In this document: one piece after another, positions 8,129 through 16,594 of the stretch
How the letters are laid out: the number at the start of each line of letters is the position of its first letter
Position numbering within the stretch: the stretch's first letter is position 1
Origin: Pseudoneobacillus sp052180215
GTDB taxonomy: Bacteria; Bacillota; Bacilli; Bacillales; Cytobacillaceae
Length of the DNA stretch: 64,000 nucleotides
Reading direction: 5' to 3'
NCBI RefSeq assembly: GCF_052180215.1
Contig: NZ_CP197471.1
Coordinates: forward strand, 1,274,001 to 1,338,000
The notes under the pieces: generated by a model
Seen by the model: only the letters and a program-made list of their open reading frames with translations
Database searches by the model: none
What the model was told of the DNA's origin: nothing
Made by a program: the position numbers and the translations under genes

Positions 8129-8758
8129 ATGATCAAAAATCGAAGTAATACCATCGCATTATTAATCGTTTTCCTATTCGGTTTCATTTTATTTTATATA
8201 GGAACAGATGGATTCACTGCTTATACAGCTGAAAAGGCTAGAGTAAATAGACTAATAGATGTCCAGCCTAAGTTTCCAAAAGTTACGTTAGAGGATAGCA
8301 ATGGACAAAAATATACTATTTCTGAGTTTAAGGATAAATTTGTATTAATTACATTTATGTATACATCGTGTGGAACGGTGTGTCCTCAATTAGAAAAAAA
8401 CATGGGCCAGGTATACCATACTCTACCCAGTAAATATATAGGAAAAGACATTGTATTTCTTAGTATTAGCTTTGATCCAACTAGGGATGATCCAGCTCGA
8501 CTTGATGTGTATAAAGATATGTTTAACAGTGATGGAAAAACGTGGAGAATGGCTAGAATCCCAAACCAAGCTGAACTAGATTCATTGTTAAATAAGTTTG
8601 GGGTAACCGTTATTCCAGATGGAAATGGAAACTTTGTTCATAATTCTGCATTTTACTTAGTCGATAAAAAAGGGACTTTAGTGGATGTCATGGATTATAT
8701 GAAGCCAGCAGAAGCAAAGGATAAAATATTAGATATTCTTAAAGAAGAGGGGGAGTAG
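8129..8758 (+). CDS. SCO1/SenC family copper chaperone
   Basis: A 209-residue membrane-anchored thioredoxin-fold protein: one N-terminal helix (about residues 10-28), then a domain with the copper-binding CGTVC motif (TSCGTVCPQLEKNM) and a later conserved His in FVHNSAFYLVD. SCO proteins deliver copper to, or reduce, the CuA site of subunit II. Its place behind a CuA-containing subunit II fits that role. The ATG at 8129 has GGGAAGTGA upstream. The next gene follows after 3 bases. Confidence 0.9.
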   Translation: MIKNRSNTIALLIVFLFGFILFYIGTDGFTAYTAEKARVNRLIDVQPKFPKVTLEDSNGQKYTISEFKDKFVLITFMYTSCGTVCPQLEKNMGQVYHTLPSKYIGKDIVFLSISFDPTRDDPARLDVYKDMFNSDGKTWRMARIPNQAELDSLLNKFGVTVIPDGNGNFVHNSAFYLVDKKGTLVDVMDYMKPAEAKDKILDILKEEGE

Positions 8759-8761
8759 ACT

Positions 8762-9334
8762 ATGAATAAATCTTTTTATGGGCTACTGTTATTAATATTT
8801 TTAGTTATTCCTCCTGTAGCAAATTTTATGGAATCGGTGATGGCTATTCATATGCATATGCAAATGCCTATGTTGGTCATTGCGGGATTACTGATGGCTG
8901 ATTTTTTTCAAAAACGCTTTCCGGGATTTTTTGAAAAATGGAATTCAAATGGATTACCTGGTATTATTTTATTTTCTATCATAATGGTTTATTGGATGTT
9001 GCCTCGATCCATGGATGAAGCACTGACAGTCACTACAGTAGAAATTTTCAAATTTATTAGTATCCCATTTTTAGCAGGTGTACCATTACGGGATAGTTGG
9101 AAAAAGCTTGGTTCAATTACAAAAAACACCGTTATTATTTTCTTCACTGTTTCATTTTTTCTTTTGGGTTGGCTTTATATAAAATCCCCTGTTCAGTTAT
9201 GTAATAACTATCTACTAATTGACCAATTAACACTTGGCTGGGCATTTTTATTAACCGCTATTGGTATGGTAGTATATCTGTTATATATTTCTTTTGTTGA
9301 CCCGACAGAATATGAAGGAGAAATAACCGAATAA
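8762..9334 (+). CDS. Uncharacterised membrane protein of the CuA-enzyme operon, with His/Met-rich motif
   Basis: A 190-residue protein with about five hydrophobic segments. I do not recognise the family with certainty. Residues 29-36 read IHMHMQMP at the start of a helix; comparable His/Met clusters occur in membrane copper proteins such as CtaG, but overall similarity to CtaG is not evident. The start is 3 bases after the SCO stop, with GAGGGGGAG as RBS, so it is co-translated with the SCO gene. A role in copper insertion or assembly of the upstream enzyme is an inference from position and motif. The acidic tail ends in EYEGEITE. Confidence 0.6.
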   Translation: MNKSFYGLLLLIFLVIPPVANFMESVMAIHMHMQMPMLVIAGLLMADFFQKRFPGFFEKWNSNGLPGIILFSIIMVYWMLPRSMDEALTVTTVEIFKFISIPFLAGVPLRDSWKKLGSITKNTVIIFFTVSFFLLGWLYIKSPVQLCNNYLLIDQLTLGWAFLLTAIGMVVYLLYISFVDPTEYEGEITE

Positions 9335-9340
9335 CCAAAG

Positions 9341-9366
9341 AAAACCACCAATTTTGGTGGTTTTTA
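9341..9366. terminator. Bidirectional terminator between the operon and lysE
   Basis: AAACCACCAA/TTTTGGTGGTTT stem has T-runs on both strands, between convergent genes. Confidence 0.85.
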
Positions 9367-9375
9367 TGTTTATGG

Positions 9376-10005
9376 TCAAAAGAGAGCTTTAATTCCTTGG
9401 TATCCAAAATATAAACCAAAAACAATGAGTGAAGCCCCAGAGATAACAGAAATAGCCATAAGGCTTTTATAGTTTAAATACTTTCTAAATCCAGTTGTTA
9501 AAAATGCCATGAAGATATCCCAAATCGTTAAACCTAGAAATATCATACAGCTATAGATTATTAATAAGCCATTTCCATAGGATGAGGCTGTTTTAGCTAA
9601 AACGGAGCCGTATATCCCTAACCAAAATAAAATAGATAATGGACTAGTAATAGACATGATAAAACCAGTCATAAAGCATTTAAACAAGGATTCTTTTTCC
9701 CGGCTGTAATTTAAGGAAATAACATTAGATTTTAGAATACTCTCAACACCTGAATAAAGGAGGACAAATGAGCCGAAAATCCAAAGAAATATTTGCACTA
9801 TAGGTATGTCCAAAAAACGAACAACCCCTAAAAATACTAGCAACATGAAAATAGCATCTGCAATCATGGAGCCAGCCCCTACAATCCACGCATGCCAGAA
9901 ACCATTTTTAATCCCTTTATCAATTCGCGAAGAATTTACCGGTCCAATGGGAGCGGCTAGTGTTAACCCAAGGATTATATAACTCAAAAGCACATTAACA
10001 TTCAA
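9376..10005 (-). CDS. LysE/RhtB family amino acid exporter
   Basis: A 209-residue, six-helix protein with the N-terminal LysE signature LAAPIGPVN followed by a basic loop (DKGIKNGFWHAW). The family exports basic or other amino acids. A close paralogue with the same motifs lies at 15013-15684 on the other strand. The ATG at 10005 has GGAGTGG upstream. The substrate is unknown. Confidence 0.85.
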   Translation of the reverse strand: MNVNVLLSYIILGLTLAAPIGPVNSSRIDKGIKNGFWHAWIVGAGSMIADAIFMLLVFLGVVRFLDIPIVQIFLWIFGSFVLLYSGVESILKSNVISLNYSREKESLFKCFMTGFIMSITSPLSILFWLGIYGSVLAKTASSYGNGLLIIYSCMIFLGLTIWDIFMAFLTTGFRKYLNYKSLMAISVISGASLIVFGLYFGYQGIKALF

Positions 10006-10170
10006 ATTACCACTCCATCCTAAAATAGAAACTTGTACATTTTATGAACGAGCTTAAACAAATAAAACCCATTCATTTAAAAAAAGTCGAACAGTTTTGT
10101 GATTCAAAATTTGAGTTAAATTTTCAAATTATTTAGAATATAAATTAAAGGATAAAAAGGGGGCGAAAAT

Positions 10171-11214
10171 ATGAAAATATTAATTATTGGTGGTACAAGA
10201 TTTTTAGGAAGATTTTTAGTGGAAGAGGGACTAAAAAGAAACCATGAAATCACTTTATTCAATAGAGGTACAAACAAAGAGGTTTTTCCAGATGTTGAAC
10301 AAGTTTTCGGAGACCGGAATCAAATTCAGGATTTAGAGCAGCTTAAAGGTCGGAAATGGGATGCGGTTATTGATACATGTGGTTATTTACCTAAAACAAT
10401 GGAGAAATCTGTCCAAGTTTTAGAAAATCAGGTTGATCAATATGTATTTATTTCAACGATTTCTGTCTATAAGGATTTTTCAAAAAAGAACTTTAATGAG
10501 GATGCAGAGACCCTAACTATGACAAAAGAGGAAGTGGAAGAGGTAACAAAGGGAAGTGATTCACCAGTTATGAGCCATTATGGGGAGCTAAAATCCTTAT
10601 GTGAGCAAGTTCTTTTACAGGCAATTCCTTCTAAAAGCTTAATTATTCGTCCGGGATTAATCGTTGGGCCTTATGATAATTCTGACCGATTTACGTATTG
10701 GGTGAAACGAATTAATGAAGGAGGGCAAGTACTGGCTCCAGGTAACCCTGATAGAATGGTTCAATATATTGATGTAAGAGACTTGGCAAAGTGGACCATC
10801 CATATGGTTGAAAATAATCAAACAGGAGTATTTAACGCTACAGGAATAGATAACCATTTAACAATGAACTATTTACTTCAAGCAATTAAAAGAGGTTTAA
10901 GTTCCAATGCAGAATTTGTATGGGCAAATGATGATTTTCTTCTAGAAAATGAAGTCGGTCCTTGGATGGAAATGCCTCTTTGGATCCCGGATGCTAGACC
11001 GCTTTCAGACGGAAAAGATATGAGTGGAATGCTTGCTGCCAATACAGACCAAGCTATCTCAGCAGGATTGTCCTTTAGACCGGTAGAGGAGACTGCGACA
11101 GACACATTAAAATGGTATAAAGAGGTAAGGGGTTCGGCTGAAATGAGAGCAGGTATGGCCAAGGAAAAAGAAGATACACTGATACAAAAATTAGAATCCA
11201 CACCGATAAAATAG
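10171..11214 (+). CDS. NAD-dependent epimerase/dehydratase family protein (extended SDR)
   Basis: A 347-residue protein with the N-terminal dinucleotide motif GGTRFLGRFL, then IDTCGY and ISTISVY in the core strands, and a catalytic Tyr-Lys pair in SHYGELKSLCE. The motif spacing is that of atypical extended SDRs related to plant CSP41/isoflavone-reductase-like proteins, common in Bacillus. Substrate unknown. AAAGGGGGCG precedes the ATG. It is transcribed alone and ends in a bidirectional terminator shared with corA. Confidence 0.85.
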   Translation: MKILIIGGTRFLGRFLVEEGLKRNHEITLFNRGTNKEVFPDVEQVFGDRNQIQDLEQLKGRKWDAVIDTCGYLPKTMEKSVQVLENQVDQYVFISTISVYKDFSKKNFNEDAETLTMTKEEVEEVTKGSDSPVMSHYGELKSLCEQVLLQAIPSKSLIIRPGLIVGPYDNSDRFTYWVKRINEGGQVLAPGNPDRMVQYIDVRDLAKWTIHMVENNQTGVFNATGIDNHLTMNYLLQAIKRGLSSNAEFVWANDDFLLENEVGPWMEMPLWIPDARPLSDGKDMSGMLAANTDQAISAGLSFRPVEETATDTLKWYKEVRGSAEMRAGMAKEKEDTLIQKLESTPIK

Positions 11215-11216
11215 AA

Positions 11217-11258
11217 AAAAAGACAAGACTAGCATTTATTGCTTGTCTTGTCTTTTTA
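11217..11258. terminator. Bidirectional terminator between SDR gene and corA
   Basis: A 14-bp stem with one mismatch (AGACAAGACTAGCA against TGCTTGTCTTGTCT) flanked by A- and T-runs. Confidence 0.88.
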
Positions 11259-11260
11259 CT

Positions 11261-12211
11261 TTATTTAAACCATCCTTTTTTTCGAAACCAAATAAACATA
11301 ACGGTACTTATGGTGAACATTAGTATTAAAATAACAAAATAGCCATACTTCCATGAAAGTTCAGGCATATGTTCAAAATTCATTCCGTATAATCCCGCAA
11401 GAAAAGATAAAGGCATGAAAATAGTGGTAATAATCGTTAACACCTTCATGACTCGGTTCGTTTCATGTGAATTTAATGAGAGGTAACTATCTCGAATATC
11501 GGTTGTTAATTCTCTGCTTGCCTCAATCATTTCCGACAATTTAAGTAAATGATCATGAATATCTGCAAAATATTCTTTTTTATGAACAATTGCCGTTAGT
11601 CGCTGCGAGTTGAGCATTCGATAGGCTAAATCTCTCATTGGCACAATGGTATGTCTTAATATTAGAAGATGATGGCGTGCATCGAACAATTGATTTAATA
11701 ATACTTCCATTGATTTTTTATTTGATTCTTCATCAATATTATTTAATGCATCTTCAATTTGATATACCAGCGGAAAATAATTATCAACAATTTTGTCTAG
11801 AACATGATAAAAAACAAGGGATGGTGTCCAGTTTTTAGCAGATTTTGATACGAAAAAACGTTGCCAAACTTCCTCTAATTCTATTGATAGTTTTCGATGA
11901 AAGGAAACAACATAATTTTCCCCTAAAAAGAAGTCAACCTCTTCTTTTTCAAAAGTTTCTGGATTGATCGAATGAGTAACAAAAAATGAATAATCATCAT
12001 AATAGTCCAATTTCGGTCTTTGTAGCGTATGTATGCAATCCTCTATAGCAAGATGGTGGAATTGAAAAGGGTCTTTTAATAAGTCAATTTCCTCGTCTGT
12101 AGGACGGTCAAAATCTACCCAAAACCATTTGTATTTTTCAGGGTGTAAATCATGAACATGTAGATCAGAAACGAGTTTTGAATCTTTCGTTACGGCGATG
12201 ACTCTAATCAT
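11261..12211 (-). CDS. CorA family divalent cation (Mg2+/Co2+) transporter
   Basis: A 316-residue protein: a large cytosolic N-terminal domain, a long helical stalk, and two C-terminal membrane helices with the diagnostic YGMNF sequence (GLYGMNFEHMPE) between them. CorA forms a pentameric Mg2+ channel in the plasma membrane. It ends with a short basic tail (WFRKKGWFK). GGAG lies 6 bases before the ATG. It is closest in layout to B. subtilis YfjQ, from memory. Monocistronic. Confidence 0.93.
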   Translation of the reverse strand: MIRVIAVTKDSKLVSDLHVHDLHPEKYKWFWVDFDRPTDEEIDLLKDPFQFHHLAIEDCIHTLQRPKLDYYDDYSFFVTHSINPETFEKEEVDFFLGENYVVSFHRKLSIELEEVWQRFFVSKSAKNWTPSLVFYHVLDKIVDNYFPLVYQIEDALNNIDEESNKKSMEVLLNQLFDARHHLLILRHTIVPMRDLAYRMLNSQRLTAIVHKKEYFADIHDHLLKLSEMIEASRELTTDIRDSYLSLNSHETNRVMKVLTIITTIFMPLSFLAGLYGMNFEHMPELSWKYGYFVILILMFTISTVMFIWFRKKGWFK

Positions 12212-12287
12212 GTTTTTCTCCTTTTGAATAGCTCTTAAGATTATTAACTAGTTGTATATTAACATACCGAGTAATTTTGGAATAACA

Positions 12288-12323
12288 AAAAATGAGCAGA
12301 AAGAATAGGGTCCTTTCTGCTCA
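12288..12323 (-). terminator. Terminator of the APC permease gene (minus strand)
   Basis: On the minus strand GAGCAGAAAG...CTTTCTGCTC, a 10-bp stem, is followed by ATTTTTTGTT. Confidence 0.88.
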
Positions 12324-12343
12324 CCTCTGAATTTACTTATAAA

Positions 12344-13759
12344 TTAGGTTGTTTGCTTTTCTTTTCCTTCTGTTTGATTTAAATGACTATTACGACGTCC
12401 GTATAACATATATACAAATAACCCAATGACAAGCCAAACGAAGAATGAGATCCAAGTGGTAGCAGGTAATTGTAATGTTAAATAGCCACAGAATAAAACT
12501 GCCAGTAAGGGGATAACTGGTACAAAAGGAACTTTAAAAGCACGTTTTAAATTCGGTTGAGTTTTTCTTAATACTAAAACCCCTAATGAAACTACAATAA
12601 AGGCAAATAGTGTACCAATGTTTGTTAATTCAGCAAGCTTCCCTAATGGAATAACCCCAGCAAAAAACGCAACAATAATTGCCACTACCCAAGTATTTAC
12701 AACTGGTGTATTAGTACGTTTATTAACTTTTGAAAAGGCTTTTGGTAATAATCCATCACGACTTATTGCATAGAATAAACGTGTTTGACCATACATCATA
12801 ACTAGTAAAACAGTTGTAATTCCAGTAATGGCCCCTAATGAAATAAAACCAGCAACCCAATCTTGGTGGATATAGTTTAGGGCAAAAGCAACCGGATTTT
12901 TAACATTTAGTTCAGTGTAAGGAACAATTCCAGTTAAAATAGCTGATACGACAATATAAAGAATCGTACAAACAGCTAATGACGCTATAATCCCAATCGG
13001 CATATTGCGTTTAGGATTTTTTACTTCCTCTGCGGCTGTTGAAACGGCATCAAAACCAATATAAGCGAAAAATACAGTTGCTGCTCCAACTGCTACCCCA
13101 TCAAAACCAAAAGGCATAAATGGAGTCCAGTTTGCAGGTTTAACATACCAAGCTCCTACTCCAATAAATAAAAAGACTACCGCTAATTTAATTATAACCA
13201 TGATCGTATTGAATCGAGCTGACTTCTTAACACCTTGTGTTAGTAAAAACATGATGAATAACACAATAAGTATAGCTGGAATATCCACATAGGTTCCGGC
13301 GGATGGATTATAGGCGCTTGTTATAGCCTTCGGTAGATAAATTCCAAACCCACCTAGTAACCCTTGGAAATAACCAGACCAACCAGCAGCGACAGCTGAT
13401 GAAGCAACCCCATATTCAAGAATTAAATCCCATCCTAATATCCAAGCAATGAGTTCTCCAAAGGTAGCATAGCTATAAGTATAAGCACTTCCAGAAACAG
13501 GAACAGATGAAGCGAATTCAGCATAACAAAGTGCTGCAAAAACGCAGGCAAGTCCAGATAATATAAAGGAGATAATAAGTGCAGGACCGGCATGTTGGCT
13601 AGCGGCTACTCCAGTCAAAACGAAAATTCCAGTACCGATTATAGCTCCAATGCCTAACATAGTAAGGTCAAAAGCACCGAGATCTTTCTTTAACGTTAAT
13701 CCTTTATTTTCGGATTCTTGCAGTAAAGCGGAAATTGATTTTTTACGAAATAAGCTCAT
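12344..13759 (-). CDS. APC family amino acid permease (YfnA-like)
   Basis: A 471-residue protein with 12 predicted helices. The N-terminus has LTMLGIGAIIGTGIFVLTG, the helix-1 substrate motif of the cationic amino acid transporter branch, and FFAYIGFDAVSTAAEEVKNP is the conserved helix-6/loop block. The start at 13759 (MSLFRKKSIS) is preferred because GAGG lies about 8 bases upstream; the frame is open for 27 more codons without an RBS. Substrate unknown. Monocistronic. Confidence 0.88.
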   Translation of the reverse strand: MSLFRKKSISALLQESENKGLTLKKDLGAFDLTMLGIGAIIGTGIFVLTGVAASQHAGPALIISFILSGLACVFAALCYAEFASSVPVSGSAYTYSYATFGELIAWILGWDLILEYGVASSAVAAGWSGYFQGLLGGFGIYLPKAITSAYNPSAGTYVDIPAILIVLFIMFLLTQGVKKSARFNTIMVIIKLAVVFLFIGVGAWYVKPANWTPFMPFGFDGVAVGAATVFFAYIGFDAVSTAAEEVKNPKRNMPIGIIASLAVCTILYIVVSAILTGIVPYTELNVKNPVAFALNYIHQDWVAGFISLGAITGITTVLLVMMYGQTRLFYAISRDGLLPKAFSKVNKRTNTPVVNTWVVAIIVAFFAGVIPLGKLAELTNIGTLFAFIVVSLGVLVLRKTQPNLKRAFKVPFVPVIPLLAVLFCGYLTLQLPATTWISFFVWLVIGLFVYMLYGRRNSHLNQTEGKEKQTT

Positions 13760-14153
13760 ATAAAAATTCCTCACAGTTGAAAATTTTGTCGAAAGTTGTA
13801 TTTGAATAATACACTGAGCAGAATTTTTTGTAAATAACAAAAATTCACTTTAGTCTATTTGGTTACATTTACTAAAAATTATTCGAAATTATAAAATATT
13901 GATATATAAACTAGATATAATAAGGGTATTTATTTATTTTATCTTATATCGAAAAAATGATAAGTTATATTAGTATGAACTATAAGAAATGGATTAAAAC
14001 TATTTCGAAATAACGAATAGCGTAAGTGTATCTATATTTATCCACTTGGTATTTCCTTTCGCTACTTCTTTACTATATAATTTAGACGTTAGTTAACAAA
14101 ATTACATAGATCTCAATTAAAATGAAACAATGGTTATAGAGAAGAGGATTTTA
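13760..14153. other. Intergenic region without recognisable gene
   Basis: About 390 AT-rich bases between divergent genes. It should carry both promoters. A 12-bp palindrome TATTTCGAAATA lies near 14002-14014 and a looser ATTCGAAAT near 13878, but I cannot assign a regulator. No ORF with an RBS or structured RNA is evident. Confidence 0.5.
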
Positions 14154-14858
14154 ATGAGAATAAATAAATATATTGCTGAAACTGGCTTTTGCTCTAGAAG
14201 GGAAACTGACCGATTAATTGAAGCAAAAAGAGTGACTATTAATGGAACGATATGCGAATTAGGAAGTCAAGTTGAACCTGGAGATGAAGTACTAATTGAC
14301 GGTAAACCTATAAAGTCAAAACCAAAACCAATATACATTGCATTAAATAAGCCTGTAGGAATTACTTGTACATCTGAAAAACAAGTAAAAGGGAATATTA
14401 TTGATTTTGTCAATCATCCACAGCGAGTTTTTCCAATTGGTCGATTAGATAAAGATTCCCAGGGATTAATTTTACTGACGAACGATGGAGATATTGTGAA
14501 TAGGATACTCCGTGCAGAGAATAATCATGAAAAAGAATACATTGTAACAGTAGACAAACCTTATAACCAACATTTTATAAGAGGGATGTCAAATGGAGTG
14601 GAAATATTAGGCGAAATAACAAAGCGTTGTGAAGTAACAAGAATTAGTGACCGTGTTTTTAGAATTGTTTTAACCCAGGGGTTAAATCGCCAAATTCGAC
14701 GGATGTGTAAAGCTTTTGGATATAGAGTAACAAAGCTTGAACGAATTCGAATCATGAATATTAAATTAGGTAGTTTAGAAATAGGTCAGTGGAGAGATTT
14801 ATCTGAAAAGGAAAAAAATGAACTTTTCTCTCTTTTAAATTATCAAGTAAATAATTAA
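14154..14858 (+). CDS. rluF: 23S rRNA pseudouridine synthase, RluF type
   Basis: A 234-residue enzyme with an N-terminal S4 RNA-binding domain (MRINKYIAETGFCSRRETDRLI) and an RsuA/RluB-type catalytic domain with the active-site RLDKDSQGLILLTNDG, Asp being the nucleophile. KPVGITCTSE is the usual first strand block of RluF, which makes pseudouridine 2604 in E. coli 23S rRNA. The start at 14154 is chosen for the GAAGAGG located 6 bases upstream; an ATG at 14130 lies in frame but has no RBS. Confidence 0.85.
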   Translation: MRINKYIAETGFCSRRETDRLIEAKRVTINGTICELGSQVEPGDEVLIDGKPIKSKPKPIYIALNKPVGITCTSEKQVKGNIIDFVNHPQRVFPIGRLDKDSQGLILLTNDGDIVNRILRAENNHEKEYIVTVDKPYNQHFIRGMSNGVEILGEITKRCEVTRISDRVFRIVLTQGLNRQIRRMCKAFGYRVTKLERIRIMNIKLGSLEIGQWRDLSEKEKNELFSLLNYQVNN

Positions 14859-14863
14859 CAAAC

Positions 14864-14898
14864 TGAGTGGCCAGAAAGTTTTGGCCACTTCTTTTTTG
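14864..14898 (+). terminator. Terminator of rluF
   Basis: AGTGGCCA...TTGGCCACT stem is followed by TCTTTTTT. Confidence 0.88.
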
Positions 14899-14959
14899 AT
14901 GAAATTTTCGTTGACAAACAACTTGTCTTTTTTTCTAAAAAAAGGTTGTACTTGTCTAT

Positions 14960-15000
14960 CCTTCTGAATAAGTTTTCTTAGAGATGTTTTTTTCAGAAGG
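14960..15000 (+). promoter_or_regulatory. Inverted repeat covering the lysE-like ribosome binding site
   Basis: CCTTCTGA (14960) is complementary to TCAGAAGG (14993-15000); the right arm contains the AGAAGGGAG Shine-Dalgarno of the next gene. A -35-like TTGACA is at 14911. The hairpin could hide the RBS, but the 25-nt loop makes this weak. Confidence 0.35.
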
Positions 15001-15012
15001 GAGCAAAGGTGA

Positions 15013-15684
15013 GTGAGTGTTTTTCTGAGTTACATATTATTAGGATTATCCCTAGCTGCTCCAATCGGTCCTGTTAATGCAGCTCAATTGGACAAGGGGA
15101 TAAAGTTTGGTTTTTGGCATTCCTGGTTTGTAGGGATTGGGGCATTTGTAGCAGATGGAATCTATATGATTGCTGTTTACATAGGAGTAGTGAATTTTAT
15201 AGAAACTCCATTTATGCAGACTTTTCTTTGGTTATTCGGCTGTTTTGTTCTTATTTATACTGGTGTTGAAAGTTTACTAAATGCGCAACCAAAGACTTCA
15301 AGTTCAAATAGAACGAAAGTTCCGTTATACCAGTCATTTTTGAATGGCTTTTTCATTTCAATATCAAACCCACTTACGATCTTATTTTGGTTAGGAATTT
15401 ATGGTTCAGTTCTAGCTAAAACAGTAGCATCTTATAATCACCAACAATTGTTAACGTATAGCTTAGCAATATTTATTGGATTATTTATTTGGGATATTAC
15501 AATGGCAATCATTTCTAGCAGTTTTAAAAAGGTTTTTACAAATCAAATGATTTTCCTCATATCATTACTATCTGGATTATCACTGATAGGTTTTGGAGTT
15601 TATTTTGGATATCAGGCAATAAAGGTTTTATTTTATCTTAAATTTGTTAATGGAACGCATGTAGAGTTACTAAGCATTTTTTAA
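15013..15684 (+). CDS. LysE/RhtB family amino acid exporter with C-terminal extension
   Basis: A 223-residue, six-helix transporter and clear paralogue of the minus-strand gene at 9376-10005 (shared LAAPIGPVN, DKGIKFGFWHSW, LFWLGIYGSVLAKT). GTG start with AAGGGAG about 10 bases before. After GYQAIKVLF, where the paralogue stops, 16 extra residues follow; the last of them and the stop codon are encoded inside the transcription terminator hairpin. This looks like loss of the original stop. The substrate is unknown. Confidence 0.85.
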   Translation: MSVFLSYILLGLSLAAPIGPVNAAQLDKGIKFGFWHSWFVGIGAFVADGIYMIAVYIGVVNFIETPFMQTFLWLFGCFVLIYTGVESLLNAQPKTSSSNRTKVPLYQSFLNGFFISISNPLTILFWLGIYGSVLAKTVASYNHQQLLTYSLAIFIGLFIWDITMAIISSSFKKVFTNQMIFLISLLSGLSLIGFGVYFGYQAIKVLFYLKFVNGTHVELLSIF

Positions 15685-15702
15685 CTCATGCGTTCTTTTT
15701 TC
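15653..15702 (+). terminator. Terminator overlapping the 3' end of the LysE-like gene
   Basis: GAACGCATG...AGTT pairs with AACT...CATGCGTTC, followed by TTTTTT; the stop codon (15682-15684) lies within the hairpin. Confidence 0.85.
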
Positions 15703-15802
15703 TTAAATTTTATCTTGATTTTATAGCTTGGACTAGATAAAATGAAATTCCTAATCCATCATTTTTTTTGATTGTAAAAGGAACCTTTTTATTGAAAAGA
15801 AG

Positions 15803-15831
15803 TTGACTTCTGTGAAATGGGATGTTAATAT
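15803..15831 (+). promoter_or_regulatory. SigA-type promoter of the tRNA cluster
   Basis: TTGACT (15803-15808), 17-bp spacer, TAATAT (15826-15831). Confidence 0.75.
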
Positions 15832-15902
15832 ATTTCTTGTCCCAAAGTTCCTATTCGCAGGTTACCTTAAAATAATTTGTTGAAATGGTAGACACATTAT
15901 AT

Positions 15903-15979
<77 letters not shown>

Positions 15980-15985
15980 TATTAT

Positions 15986-16062
15986 CGGGAAGTAGCTCAG
16001 CTTGGTAGAGCACTTGGTTTGGGACCAAGGGGTCGCAGGTTCGAATCCTGTCTTCCCGACCA
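15986..16062 (+). tRNA. tRNA-Pro (TGG)
   Basis: Acceptor CGGGAAG/CTTCCCG, anticodon loop TTTGGGA (anticodon TGG), CCA encoded. Confidence 0.97.
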
Positions 16063-16084
16063 TGAATTTAATTATTAAAATTAT

Positions 16085-16158
16085 GGCGGTGTAGCTCAGC
16101 TGGCTAGAGCGTACGGTTCATACCCGTAAGGTCGGGGGTTCGATCCCCTCCGCCGCTA
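16085..16158 (+). tRNA. tRNA-Met (CAT), elongator type
   Basis: Acceptor GGCGGTG/CGCCGCT, anticodon stem TACGG/CCGTA with loop TTCATAC. It lacks initiator hallmarks such as the GGG/CCC anticodon stem. CCA is not encoded. Confidence 0.95.
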
Positions 16159-16172
16159 CTTTGATTTAATAT

Positions 16173-16265
16173 GGAGGAATACCCAAGTCCGGCTGAAGGG
16201 ATCGGTCTTGAAAACCGACAGGCGGGTTAAACCGCGCGGGGGTTCGAATCCCTCTTCCTCCGCCA
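16173..16265 (+). tRNA. tRNA-Ser (TGA)
   Basis: Class II tRNA with long variable arm; acceptor GGAGGAA/TTCCTCC, anticodon stem TCGGT/ACCGA, anticodon TGA, CCA encoded. Confidence 0.97.
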
Positions 16266-16311
16266 TATTTTTTTAAAATATGGACAAAATAAGTTTATAT
16301 CATAATAAGAT

Positions 16312-16388
16312 GGCGGTCGTGGCGAAGTGGTTAACGCACCAGATTGTGGCTCTGGCACTCGGGGGTTCGATTCCCCTCGATCGCCCCA
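16312..16388 (+). tRNA. tRNA-His (GTG)
   Basis: Begins with the extra G(-1) typical of tRNA-His; anticodon stem CCAGA/TCTGG, loop TTGTGGC, CCA encoded. Confidence 0.96.
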
Positions 16389-16399
16389 TTAATTAACAT

Positions 16400-16428
16400 T
16401 TGAACTTAATGTTTGGATATGTTAAGAT
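16400..16428 (+). promoter_or_regulatory. Internal promoter before tRNA-Gly
   Basis: TTGAAC (16400-16405), 17-bp spacer, TAAGAT (16423-16428). Confidence 0.5.
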
Positions 16429-16458
16429 AGGAATACAATAAAATATTATATTAATTAT

Positions 16459-16529
16459 GCGGGTGTAGTTTAATGGTAAAACCTCAGCCTTCCAAGCTGA
16501 TGTCGTGGGTTCGATTCCCATCACCCGCT
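16459..16529 (+). tRNA. tRNA-Gly (TCC)
   Basis: Acceptor GCGGGTG/CACCCGC, anticodon loop CTTCCAA (anticodon TCC), CCA not encoded. Confidence 0.96.
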
Positions 16530-16558
16530 TTTATTTATTACTCATTTATTCGCAGAAG

Positions 16559-16587
16559 TTGACTTAAACGAATAAAAGTGATAAAAT
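16559..16587 (+). promoter_or_regulatory. SigA-type promoter of rnpB
   Basis: TTGACT (16559-16564), 17-bp spacer, TAAAAT (16582-16587); the predicted start near 16595 coincides with the 5' end of RNase P RNA. Confidence 0.78.
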
Positions 16588-16594
16588 AATTTTT

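Noticed and set aside
14911..14951. TTGACA and A/T-rich partial inverted repeat before the second lysE gene
   Set aside because: No acceptable -10 at the right distance and the stem is broken; noted only as weak context.
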